Positions 45,775 through 56,740 of a stretch of DNA of 64,000 nucleotides are shown in pieces (position 1 is the stretch's first letter; each line of letters opens with the position of its first letter). This DNA comes from Ctenosaura bakeri (Eukaryota > Chordata > Lepidosauria > Squamata > Iguanidae). Location: assembly GCA_948474755.1 (NCBI GenBank), contig CAOLHI010001817.1, positions 186,001 to 250,000 of the forward strand. Direction: 5' to 3'. The position numbers and the translations under genes are program-made. The notes beneath the pieces were generated by a model, which had not been told where the DNA came from, made no database searches, and worked only from the letters and a program-made list of their open reading frames with translations.

Positions 45775-46226
45775 TGTTGGGAATAGCAAGCTCAAGCATG
45801 CTCAAAATTCTCAGCTAGTTAGGTTGCATGACCATTGTAGGTTTAGAGGCAAAACCTAAACTAACTTCCTGTTTGCTTGTTCACGCCCACTCCCTTCATC
45901 CTGCACATAAGCATCCTTTGTTCTCAAAGGGCTTTTCTCTCTATTTATTATCTCTCTTCCTGTTCTGCCTGTCTTCCTGAGAGTATGTGGTCTAAATGGC
46001 TCTAGAAGTGATGCCACACTGTAAGCATATAATTGCTAATTCTTTTTCCTATCCTTCTTCAAGAACATGAACCTGTGTAGATTATGTACAAGTATCGATA
46101 AGTAAATTTCTATTCACTTTTAACCAAACTGTTTTGTGTTTATTTCTCAGCTAGAATTAAGTGTGTAGAGGCAGAGAAAGGGTGGACTGGTCTACTGTTC
46201 AAACTTCTGTTTGTGCATTGCTAACA
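45775..46226 (+). mobile_element. LTR-like block, unclassified
   Basis: The segment begins TGTTGGG and ends CTAACA. It has a downstream-type AAATTTCTATTCACTTTTAA segment and a T-rich stretch, then GTTTTGTGTTTATTTCTCAG, resembling R/U5 of an LTR. I found no 4-6 bp duplication at these limits and no second copy in the window, so the call is weak. Confidence 0.3.
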
Positions 46227-48589
46227 CTCTATTAAATGGGGAGATTCACCAAATCTCTCTCATTTTCCAACTATAGTGTGAAGTGCTATAGTATGAAGTG
46301 TTTTCTTACACTTGCCTCTCAGCTGTTTACAATGGAGGCAGATAGCAGTCCTGGGATCTGCTCTCACTTCATAGTGATACCAGATAATGATCTGCCTTTT
46401 CTGTGGTGATGCAGGTTGCTTGCCTCCATGTTAATGAAAGCAACACTAAGACCAACAGATGACAACAGTAAGCACTGGTGGTGAGTTTGCTACCTAAAAC
46501 ACACATATACTCATTGAATAAACAAATTAATAAGAAAGAGGAAGGGAAGATTAAATTAGGATGTTCAATAAAGTAAAATGATTGAATAAGATAAATTGAG
46601 ATAACTATCAATAACCACTCACCTCTAACCATGTCCATTTCATGATCTGCTACTGACATAGAACAAAGAGGGTCCTGGAAGAGACAACTTATTGTACAAT
46701 TTCAACAATCACAATAAGCATTGTGATTTGAGAGTCTGTTGAGATTTTCCCCTCAAATTCCACGGAAGAACTGTCAATGAGCAAAGCCCACCTCCTTCCT
46801 ACTTTGACATCGTATAGCATTGGCATTTTCCTCTTGTGGTTATGTTGGAATCAAATTGTCTTTTTTTTTTTTTTTGAGTATCCAGATATCCAGATTGATC
46901 TAAAGAACTTTGGATTATGCTGTTCTGTACGAGAATCTGTTCTGATCCAGGGTTAATAAAAATCCATTCCAAATTTACCAGATTTGCTTCATTATTCAGT
47001 ATTCAGCCTATTTAGGTGCACAATCCTAGTTCTTGCTCTTATGGAGAAGGAGGAAGAGGAGGAGGAAGAAGGGGTCAGAAAGAGAAAGAGGAGATAGAAA
47101 GTAACTTAAAAATAACAATCTTCATATCAAACAAAGTAGTTCCTTAGAAAATTCAAGAGAACACTAGTTGCCCAGGCCAGTCTAGCCATATATCCTTCAC
47201 TCTTAATGGGAGGTTTGTTACCTACTACAACATTGTTGCATTTTATCTTTAGTCCTCTAGCAACAGCAACTATAAAAATAGCTTAACAAAATATATGTGA
47301 CACTCACACTCATCACACCAGATACCCAATTTTGCAAAAGGAGCAGAAGCAGCAACAATAAAAAAAACAACTTTCATTCCCACACCAAATAACAAATTTT
47401 GCAGTATAGGGGGCTATAGACTCAGTTCTGGTTCTTGAAATAGCTTCAGAATTCACTTTAAATGTGATAGAATACATAGTTTTAGCATTTTTGTAGTTAT
47501 TTTCAACAAGACATCCTCAGTACTCAAACCTGTTTTCATTCTGCCACATCAGTAAGGTACTCCTAGTTTATATAACTGTCTTTTCAATGTAAAAATATGC
47601 AGAAGGGTTTTCCACTTTGTTTAAGTCAATATGAAATAAATGATATTTGTTCTTGAAATACTGAACCATTGCTTTTGTTTCTCCCTTCAGACTTTTGTTT
47701 GAGTTCTGAAAATAGTACAGATTTTAATATATTTCCCCCATTATTTTAGTTCAGCATTCTCCTTCTGGCACTGAAGACATTTTAACTAGTTGGAAACTTC
47801 CATACTTACTCATAATAGGCTCAGACTGATTAAAATGATATATTTTGAAAGACAGGATTGTGGGAGGAAACAGCAGAGGGATTATGGTGGTAAATAGTTT
47901 TGGATAACCAGGGGTGGCAAACTGGCACATCTTTGCAAGCCACCCCAGGAGGCAGTGCAGACTGCCATGTACCCTTTGTCTAGATTTCAAAGGAGACAGA
48001 CTATCATCTCCACATTTTTCATCCTGGGTTTTGTCCCAGATATGCAGAAAACCAGGTTTGCACATTTATAGAGAAGCATCTTCTCCTTTCTCACAGCTTC
48101 CTTTTGTATTCTTTAATCATATTGCCATATTTCTACCAAGCAGTCTGGCACTAAGGCATGGTTAAATCCCCAGCTATACAATCAAGTCAACTTCAGCTGC
48201 CAACACATTTAAAATAAATAAATAAATAAAGAACCAAGCAGAGGGATACTCAGAAATAAATAGTTGCTATTTAAATAAAATAGACAAGCAAACGGTTAGC
48301 TGACTAAAATCACCAGGATCACAGGAATAATTGGACTAAGTAGTTATTAGAGGAAGGATGTCCCTGGATCTCACTGGTATAACTTCTTGACTAATATTGC
48401 TAAACAGACAAAGACAAAATAATTTTGTAAATGTATCTTTAGGGTAAGGAGAGTTCAGCATTTCTTATCAGAATTTGCCAAATCTGCACAATTTAAATGT
48501 GGGAGAAAATGAAATGAATTGATCTGACCTTATGCTAGGATGGGGTGAGAATCCTGTTTCAGTTCATTTTTTGTCAAAATGAGTTAGAC
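46227..48589. other. Unannotated DNA
   Basis: A T-run lies at about 46861-46875, a purine-rich stretch at 47041-47105 and (AAAT)n at about 48209-48229. No gene recognised. Confidence 0.5.
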
Positions 48590-48760
48590 GAAGAATATGT
48601 GAGCTCTGGAAACCCAGTGAGTGAACAGGCAAATCACATTTTCTCAGCTTAGAGGAAGACAACAGCAAACCTCCTTTCAATGAACCTTACCAAGAAAAAC
48701 TTATGAGAAGGTCACTATAAGGCAGAACCAGTTTTAAGGTACATAACAATTATTAAAATT
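48590..48760 (+). mobile_element. Sauria SINE, 5'-truncated
   Basis: The body CTTAGAGGAAGACAACAGCA, then AAACTTATGAGAAGGTCACT and ATAAGGCAGAACC...AAGGTACATAACAATT follow the SINE 3' half (AGGAAGGCAA..., GGGTCGCCATAAGTCGG, GGCACACAAC). The tRNA-derived head is not present. Confidence 0.55.
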
Positions 48761-48820
48761 GATAAATTCCCAATGTGATGAATATGGAGCTGCCACATTT
48801 GCCTTTCACTTCTGTCTGTT

Positions 48821-48849
48821 GTGTGAGTGTGTGTGTGTGTGTGTGTGTG
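48821..48849 (+). repeat. (GT)n microsatellite
   Basis: About 12 GT units with one interruption at the left edge. Confidence 0.9.
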
Positions 48850-49194
48850 CTGGCCAGCTCACAGATGGTGGAATTCACACTGACTGATTCATAACTCTGG
48901 AGGAGAGATCATCCAGGAGGTTTCCATGGGGCTGAATCAGTTAGCTGTGTCCATAACAATACAAACTGGGGCACACAGAAGACTGTCCATATAGATACTG
49001 ATTTATAGAAAATAAGAGGGATGGAGGCAGTGATGCAAAATGAAGGCATTTTCAAGGGATGGGATGAATCCAGAATTTTCCGAATCTGAATCCAGATCTA
49101 AATCCCTGGAAGGTTCTGGGACTCCATGAATCTCAAATCTTTCAAATCCTTTTTTAAAAAAAGGATTTAAAAAGCAAGGGAAAGAAGGATCATT

Positions 49195-49275
49195 TTGGGC
49201 AAGACACACTCTCTCAGCCTTAGCAAAAGCCTAGGTAAAGGCAAACCTCCCTCTGAAGAAATCTGGCCAGGACGA
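49195..49275 (+). mobile_element. Sauria SINE middle fragment
   Basis: GGGCAAGACACACTCTCTCA, then GGCAAACCTCCCTCTGAAGA corresponds to the middle of a Sauria SINE (GGGCAAGTAACACTCTCTCA at 25386). The head and tail are missing. Confidence 0.5.
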
Positions 49276-49323
49276 TTGTCATAGTTTTGCCTCAGGACCT
49301 CCCCAGATTGAAAATGTCATGAA

Positions 49324-49590
49324 GGCCCTTTGTACACAGGCAGGAAAATGTGGATTAATCCCACATTTTCCTGCCTGTATAAACAGGACCACTACAGTAC
49401 AGAGATAATCCAGGTTAAAACTGGCTTTTCTTTGCATAGCTCCTTCTAGCATCCTGGGGTTTGTAGTTTGATGATGTACCAGCACATTTTAGCAGAGAAG
49501 GCTGTGACACCTTGTAAAACTAGAAACCCCAGAATTGTGTCTGAAAGAGGTTTGCAGGTGAGCTATGCAAAGGAATGTTTCAGCTGTCCT
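49324..49590. mobile_element. Foldback element with long palindrome
   Basis: ACAGGCAGGAAAATGTGG (49336-49353) pairs perfectly with 49361-49378. Further on, TTTGCATAGCTCC (about 49431-49443), then GGGGTTTGTAGTTT, face AAACTAGAAACCCC and GAGCTATGCAAA in inverted order. The layout is MITE-like and the 'GGGGTTTGTAGTTT' wording is shared with M1, but the ends differ, so it is a separate or composite family. Confidence 0.55.
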
Positions 49591-50328
49591 TGAAATCTCA
49601 AGCCTGTAGCTTCCAGTCAAGCGCTGAACTTAAATATGAAATGTTCAATTTAAATATCTTAAAATACAACCTTAGATGTAATTTGTGAAATTGTTAGCAA
49701 AGGCCATTTATTACTCCAAGGGAAAAATTCACCTACTTGCCGTCTCCTCTTGTGTGTCTAGTCTCCCAAATTTTCAAGAGTCCTGGTCTCCCAAGTTTTC
49801 AGGCATCCCGGTCTTCAACAAGCTGTTTGCGTGGTGGCTTCGAAAGATTCAGTTTGCCTATTTTGGCACAGGGATTCAGATTCCTGAATCTCGAATCTCT
49901 GCCAGAGGATTCAAGGATTCGGTTGGCCCATCCCTAGCATTTTCTCTCCAAATAAATGTCCTCCCAATGAAATTTTGTTTCCAGTTCCAAATTTCTAGCC
50001 TACCAGAGAGTGAGACATTGAAAACTGTTCACATTTATACCTTTTATATATATTCTGTGTTTACATTTCTGTGGTAACTTTGCCTGTCCCTTTTAAGTAA
50101 GTTACTGCAATGTTAGAAATGTGAGAATCTGAGGAAAATATAATTTGTGGTGATAGAATTTTTATTTGGGACGGGCAACATCTTCATTTTGCTCCCCGCC
50201 CCCCCGGCTATATCCTTGTGGTTGGGAGAGGCTGAACTCACTATACACACATCTCTACACACAGACAGACAGACATATATGCATTTTTTCCAGATGAAAT
50301 TTCTTTTCTGGAAAAAAAAATAAAAATT
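49591..50328. other. Unannotated DNA with a GATTC-rich segment
   Basis: 49790-49945 is dense in GATTC/GAATC words and is related in inverted orientation to 49050-49170. A 130-codon frame crosses the segment but has no recognisable domain. Confidence 0.45.
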
Positions 50329-50362
50329 GTGCTAATTGTGCACTTGAATGCACAATTAGCAC
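50329..50362. repeat. Perfect 13-bp inverted repeat
   Basis: GTGCTAATTGTGC (50329-50341) and GCACAATTAGCAC (50350-50362) are exact complements with an 8-nt loop. Just upstream, TTTTTTCCAGA and TCTGGAAAAAA at about 50284-50318 form a second inverted pair. Confidence 0.85.
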
Positions 50363-52299
50363 CTTGGTGCCATTTTGAGTCCATAGGCAGCTGTCATTTG
50401 AACAATGAAATGGTCAACTCTTGGTAGCGTGCATGCTTCCACTCTTTCTGTGTTGGCAGTGAAACAACAAGGCTGACCCAAGATATTTTAATGCCTGAGC
50501 CACAAGAACAAATGGATCCTCTCTCTCAAGCTAAGGTGCACAGAACTGAAGACCCGCCAAGATATTCTGTTGTCTCAGACAGAAAATTTCACAAATGTCT
50601 CTTTCAGAGCAAAAATGGAGAATAAGAAATTAAATAAGTAACAATTTGCTGCCTCTTTGTGAACAAGTGGCTCATTCTGTCTAATGGAAAGGCCAGCCTT
50701 GTAAATGAGTCTTAAACAATGTGTCCTAAAGGTAGGTCTGCGATTGTGTACTAGATCAAAACCTTTTGATTAGAGGGTTAAACTCTAATCACATAAAAAT
50801 CTTAAGTCTGCATGTATAGTTTTATAACTTACTCACAGGCAGAAATTGCACCATGTATTTTAGGCATGAATAAAAGCAAAGCACTCACCACTGTTCCCAT
50901 TTATGGCACCCATGATGCTGCTTAGTCAAAGAGAAAGCTCAGGCTCATAATCTAAAGCCCTATATATGTGTGTGTGTGTGTGTGTGTGTCTCCCTTTGCT
51001 ACCTATGGGATGCAGAGACTGATGAGCATACTTGGTTCTCTCCAAGTTCCTTTCCATGACTGATAACAGGAAAGCTCATCCATGGAGATATGAATGGAAG
51101 ATTCCTAAGTCTTAATTCAACAGCCTCATCCAAATGTTCATCACTCCCAGAAGAATTGTGAATGCAGTAAAATCCAGAAGACCATTTTCCAACATAAAAT
51201 GGTATTTCATTTGTTCTTGATGGCAAAAGCATTTAGTACTTATCATTGTGAGGACCCCCCAAAATTCCCACCCATCTACAGAGGCAATTAAGTGAGCTAG
51301 ACAAGTTTCTGGCTGCATTGTATACAGCTGGGAATGCACACTCACATGCCACATACAATTACATAGCATGGCTCTGATGAGAGAAAATTGAATTTAAAAT
51401 AGGAACTCTGCCAATATTATTACATTAAGCTATTTTCAAGCAATAATATCTCCTTTGATGCCTTGTCAAGTGGACCCTCAGAGGCAAAAGGCTGTGTTAG
51501 CAAATAAAATCCATCACTTTATTTGAGAAACTTCCTCAATCTAGCTTTCATGGGAAGTGTCTCATTCCCCATTTTTTACCATTCAGTAGTAAATTTCCAT
51601 ACTGGATGTGCTTGAGTACATCAATGGGGAAGCCAGAGTGGTGGTGGTCCTGTGTAATTATAGTTAAGCTAGCACTTGGACAGCATATGCCATGAATAGG
51701 CCATGATCTGAGATGCATTTCTAAGAAATATCATTAGACATTATGTAATTAACAGTCAAACTTCCCACAAGAGGCTGGGATTGCAAGTCTCATTGACTTC
51801 CAAAAGGGCAGTTATATGGTAACATATTCAGTTTACTTATTCACCTCCATCTCAACCCCACTGGCCTGGTGTGTGTGCTGTGAAACACACTGGTAGTATT
51901 AGTCCAGTTACCTTGTGTACATTAACTGAGGAAGGATTGCTCTCTTGTATTTCCCTTCAACCAAAAAACTGTTTTGCAACAGCCATGTCATTTGGGATTC
52001 ACTGTAATGAAAAGATGGATGCTTTTGGATTCCCTTTAAAAGATTTTCAGATATTCTTTTCTCTGTGGTAGATCTTTCAAATTCATGTAATACAAAAATT
52101 AAAGACCTGCTCCGCAGCTCTGCATAGCAATGTGGGAGTAGGCATGAACCATCCATATTGGCCCTACCTATTTAGTTCTAACACAGCAGGAACTGAATTA
52201 GAGTTCTCCCTGTAAGTAGAATATCTCTTCGTATCTTGCTTTCTCAGACTGAAGATGCTGTACCAAACACACTGGAATCGAAATGTGAGATTTCCAGCC
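50363..52299. other. Unannotated DNA
   Basis: (TG)n at 50967-50990. No gene or named repeat. Confidence 0.55.
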
Positions 52300-52512
52300 C
52301 CTACTAGTGATGGCTGGTGGCTTCCATATTAGTGGAGCAGTGGGGAAATGAACTCAATTCAATATGAACTTTTGATGAGCTTTCCAATGTGCCAAACCTA
52401 TTTGAAATATATGGTTCAGAACTTTGGAGAGCTCATTTACAGTTTAGATTAAAACCCAGCCCAAATTCATCACTCCACTGGCATGGAAACCACTAACAGC
52501 TAGTGGGTCCAA
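52300..52512. mobile_element. M3 palindromic MITE, copy 3
   Basis: The outer arms CTGGTGGCTTCCATATTAGTGGAGC and, on the complement of the right side, TAGTGGTTTCCATGCCAGTGGAGTG match, and the inner arms GATGAGCTTTCC and GGAGAGCTCATTT pair. Word order equals that at 17.7 and 24.1 kb. It is the copy with the best outer arms. The ends lie near TACTAGTG on the left and AGCTAGTGG on the right. Confidence 0.6.
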
Positions 52513-52620
52513 CTCATAAATGGAATGTCTGAATACAGTTAAAGGTTCTAATAAATCTGAAATATCTACGTCATAACTCTGGGACATGGTTAATAGTAAA
52601 TTAAGAAAATTTAAGCCACA

Positions 52621-52650
52621 TGTGCATGCATGCATGCATGCATGCACATG
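52621..52650 (+). repeat. (CATG)n microsatellite
   Basis: Five to six units of self-complementary GCAT/CATG, followed by a short CA run. Confidence 0.9.
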
Positions 52651-53360
52651 CACACACTCACACATGTGCACAATCCTTTGAGACCGTTCATGCCTGATAT
52701 CTATATCAGTTAAATCATGAGCTCTGAGTGAGACTCAGAGTGAATATTCTGAGCTACTATTAAATCAGTCACTTTGATGGAAGCACCTTTAACTAGTGGC
52801 TTCTAAGGGGAAATCATTTAAATCGAAGTCACTTAATCAAGAACCATAAAAGGTTTCACCATGCCACCTGAATAAACTGTGTTCTAGGGTTCACCAGCTT
52901 TTTGTTGAGCTTAATTAAAGCTCATGTTTAGACAAAAAAGAAAGAAAGAAGAATAAGGATGGATACAGAACATTTCCCATTTGATAATCTTATTTCTTAG
53001 CCACATTCTGCTTTTTCTGTTGTCTGCCTTGAGGGATATTTAATAACATTATTAATGGATGACATACTCAATAGAATAAATAAATGAAAAGCAAGAAAAA
53101 TGAATTTTCAAATAGCAGAATATTCCTGATGCTCAGGCTCCAGTTGTAAACACATCCACTCTTTGTCCACGCATGTTTCAGAGTCAATGAAAGTTATTTA
53201 TGCTTTGCTGAGGAGCCCGGATATGAATGTTCTACACCAGATATCCTGGAAATTTTTGAATCTATTTTTAGAAGATGCTATAGGGACAATAATAAAATCA
53301 CTGCCATAGGATTGTGGCAGGTTCCTAACACCCCTATGTCTTTTTCTTTCTTGGTGCCTT
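52651..53360. other. Unannotated DNA
   Basis: No gene or repeat recognised. Confidence 0.55.
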
Positions 53361-53780
53361 TTTCCTCAGAAGAAAAAAGAAGAAAGAAAATGGAGAGAGG
53401 GAGGGGGAGATCAGAAGAACATGTGTATGTGTAAGTTTGTGTAGTGGGAGAGAGAGAGAGTGAAAGGATAAGAATAAAGAAAAATAGAGAAGGGGGAAAT
53501 GAAGGGAGGAACACAGAGAGACAAAAAGTCTGAAAGGAGAAACAGAGGAATGGATAGAAAGGAAAAATAAATAGAAAGAGGAAATAGGGGAGAGAGATGG
53601 TGCGGAAACATAGTAAGGTTAAGAGAAGGAAAGACTGGGAAATGTAAAGGGAGACTTCCTGCTTAGGTCAACAAATAATCTTTAGAACAAGCAAAACAGA
53701 GGGCTAGATAGGGATGAGAAAGATAAATGAGGGAAAAGGGAAATAGAGACATGTCATCTGAAATGTTTCCATTCTTCATG
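53361..53780 (+). repeat. Long purine-rich (GA-rich) tract
   Basis: About 420 bp of mostly G and A on the plus strand with only scattered pyrimidines, interrupted by a GTGTATGTGTAAG patch near 53422-53434. It is low complexity and not a single microsatellite. Pyrimidine-strand frames rich in Leu/Ser/Pro/Phe on the minus strand are not genes. Confidence 0.75.
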
Positions 53781-54319
53781 TGGTATTATGTATATTTTTG
53801 GGGAAAAAATAAGCAGGGGAGCAAGTTTTTCTAGGCAGGAGCTCTAAAAATGAAGCTTCAAATTATGTGTGACTGACACTGGTGTGTTCTCCAGCCCTGT
53901 GGTAGCTACTAACAGTGCTGCAGTGCAATGCATGTGTACTCAGAAGAAAAGAATGGGAGATACTTTTTAAAAAATCTGAACATTCACACCAACTTTCTTG
54001 ATTCATGTCTTCCAAATCAATATTCCAACTGAAATGTGCTCATGTGCTAAATCCACGTGCTGAAATCTTTGTGATTTCCATCTCCATTCAAAAAATGCAT
54101 TATGAATGTATACTTTGGGGAAAAAACCACCCTAAATATTACTGGAAATTGTGTACAAAAATGCATTACATAAGAGAAAATTGCTTGCAAAAATGAGGTA
54201 CAAGAGGGGAAAAATGATTAGAAAATGGAAACAATATGTGCATGATTTTGTGCAGTATATATAGAATTGTATATGGAATTTCATGGAATATATATAGAAT
54301 TGCATGCACAGTTTGTACA

Positions 54320-54545
54320 TGTGTGTGCCTTCAATTCACTTATTGACTTATGGTGACCCCATGAATCTCATCAGCTTTTCTCAGGCAATGAATACTTAGA
54401 AGTGGTTTTGCCAGTCCCTTCCCTGAAATGTAGCCTACAGCCCCTGGTATTCATTGGGGACTTCCATCCAGGTACTAACCAAAGCTGACTCTGATTAGTT
54501 TCTTAAATCAGACAGGACCTGGTGCCTTTAGGGTATTTAGGCTAT
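54320..54545 (-). mobile_element. 5S rRNA-headed Sauria SINE
   Basis: Read on the minus strand, the 5' head follows 5S rRNA: CTGTCTGATTTAAGAAACTA, then GGTTAGTACCTGGATGG (5S: GGTTAGTACTTGGATGG), then AATACCAGGGGCTGTAGGC (5S: AATACCGGGTGCTGTAGGC). The internal control region for pol III lies in this part. The head is joined to the same body and 3' tail as the tRNA-headed SINEs (GGAAGGGACTGGCAAAACCA, GGGGTCACCATAAGTCA, GAAGGCACACAC). 5S-derived Sauria SINEs are known from lizards. It is complete but diverged, and not a functional 5S gene. Confidence 0.88.
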
Positions 54546-55497
54546 GTTTAATCCATTTCAATTTCCTTTTCCTTTCTGTTGAACTTTAGCTGGTTGGCTC
54601 TTAAGGGTAATGATCTGGCTTCTTCTGTTACTATAAAGCCACAGGCAGCCTGATAGCACTCTAAAATGATGATGGTGGTGATCACGATGATGATGACAAC
54701 TACAGAGTGGACATATTCCACACCAAAACCACACTATCCACTTGAGGATTTCTGCAGTGCACATAGCAACTCACAGCATGCAATAATGTGCCTCTTTCAT
54801 TTGCTGTCCATGCATATTCATTGTCCTCTGTTTCCCACCCACCTCACTCCCCTCAGTCCTTTCTAGCTCTTCCAAGGCAGCTTTTCCTTTTCCTTTTCCT
54901 TTTCTTTTTTTTTTCTTATTCAGTTTTAGCTTCTGTAGCATTGAGCTGTGATGGAGAACTGGGGATGCAATTTTTCACTAATTTCATTCTCAACGGAAGC
55001 AACCAGTAATTTTAACAGGTTTCTGCTGTGAGAATTGATTTTGAAAATTGGATTTTTTGAACACTATTTATTTTTCACGTAGCTTTTCTTTTATACAGAA
55101 TCCATCTTTTTGAGGGACAAGAAACACACTTTCCAGTGCAGAAAATAATGTCTGACCAGAAATACTTATTCACAGAAAATATTGTTTCCTGTATAGAAAA
55201 TGTTACATTCCAAAATACACATGCACAAATGCAAGTTTTGCACAGAATAAGTTCCAGATTGCAAAAATAAATCTTTGAAAACTGCAACTATTATTAAAAT
55301 ATTTTTTCTTCACAGAAAATGGCCTGATGAATTTTTTTTTCTGTCCAAAACTCTCCATGTTTATTTTGTGCTGAATAAGTCTCAAATTGACCATCATGTT
55401 TGTAATTTTTTTTTTAAAAAAATATTGGGCTGAATAAGTCCCACTTGTCTCATCTATCCAGGATTCTCCTCATCAAGATTTCCTGACACTTGAAAAA
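54546..55497. other. Unannotated DNA
   Basis: A (GAT)-rich run at 54665-54700, (TTTTCC)n at 54883-54916 and T10A7 at 55406-55422. No gene recognised. Confidence 0.55.
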
Positions 55498-56499
55498 TAC
55501 AGTTGGTCTTCCACATTTGAGAGTTTGACTTTCACAGATTTGATTATTTACAACTTTCTCCAACTCCTCCCCTTTTATCTCAGCCACTTCTTTTGTGAGA
55601 GAAACTGTTACCATACCCTACCACCCCTCCTATGAAATATGCAATTATTAATGACTGGAGAACATGATCAAGGTCACTTTGACTGGAAAATGTGTTTGGG
55701 ATTATGCCGACTGGAGATGTGTTCAAGGTAACAAAAAATCAGATGGGATTATGCAGATAACCCCAACGCTGATGGGTTTATGCTAATCCCTTCACTACTT
55801 CAGGCTCTCAGCCTTTTTGAATACAATGAAAGACAAACTGCTCGGATTGGTAAGCAATCAGAAACCATACTTTGATCTTACCCTATGGAGATATTCCCTA
55901 TACATCCTACCTGTCAAGAACTGCTATTTTGTGTTGCTCAAGAAAACATACGTATAATTTCCATGTTGTTTTTTGGAAACACAATAGGCAAGTAAACAAA
56001 CATTGCTGGAGTTAAAACCTTGCTTCAGCTACTCTGTTATATAGTAAAACACAATAATCCATCAGCATCTATTCCTGACACTCATTGGTAGTTCTTCCAG
56101 GGTTTATACCCCCTTTCTATAATTGCCAAATGGGTTTTCTTTGGTTAAAACAACTCCTGTCTACAGTCACTTTGATCTTTAGAAATTCTTCTCTGCTCTT
56201 CGATATTTTAATTCTAAACTCCACCAGTATCCCCCAGCCTAATCATCATAAATCACCCTCTGATTGCTATCATCTAAGTACAAAACCAAATGTTATTTCC
56301 CTAAACTGGCCAATTGTTATTTACTGCCCCAGCCAATAAACAATACTGACCATTTGGTCACTAAGATGCCAGCCTACACTAATTCTCAATTACATCCCCA
56401 CTGTTCCTGTTATACTCAGCATTTCTACACAACTACATACGCTCCCCCCATTCCCACAGATCTCTAGATGTCTAGGAGAAATAATGACATGACACTATC

Positions 56500-56740
56500 T
56501 GACTGAACATTAAGAGATTGCCATGAATCTGATCAATGTTTTGTCACCCCAGAATTAAGCAATCAGCCCATTCTGGACCCCTTTGTCAATCCTGTGGGAA
56601 AGTCATTATGGCTTTGTCAATAGGAGTGTGAGAGGGTTTCAGGATGTGAAATAGAATACAAAAATCTCAGCTTTGACCCCCAGTCAATTGTAGTATGTAG
56701 GACCACATACATAGTTCCCCAGACTATCATTCTTCCATGC
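56500..56740 (+). mobile_element. LTR family B (copy 2), upstream part
   Basis: It aligns with 28.61-28.84 kb: AACATTAAGAGATTGCCATG versus GACATTAAGAGGCTGTCAGA, GATCAATGTTTTGTCACCCC, CCCATTCTGGACCCCTTTGT and CAGACTATCATTCTTCCATG. It stops at 56740 where a reversed family A LTR begins. The 5' boundary is not defined. Confidence 0.7.

Noticed and set aside
50967..50990. CRISPR-like or telomere-like array
   Set aside because: The window has only simple microsatellites and no regular spacer-repeat structure.
54437..54530. Functional 5S rRNA gene
   Set aside because: It has several mismatches, is partial, and is joined to a SINE tail, so it is a retroposon head.
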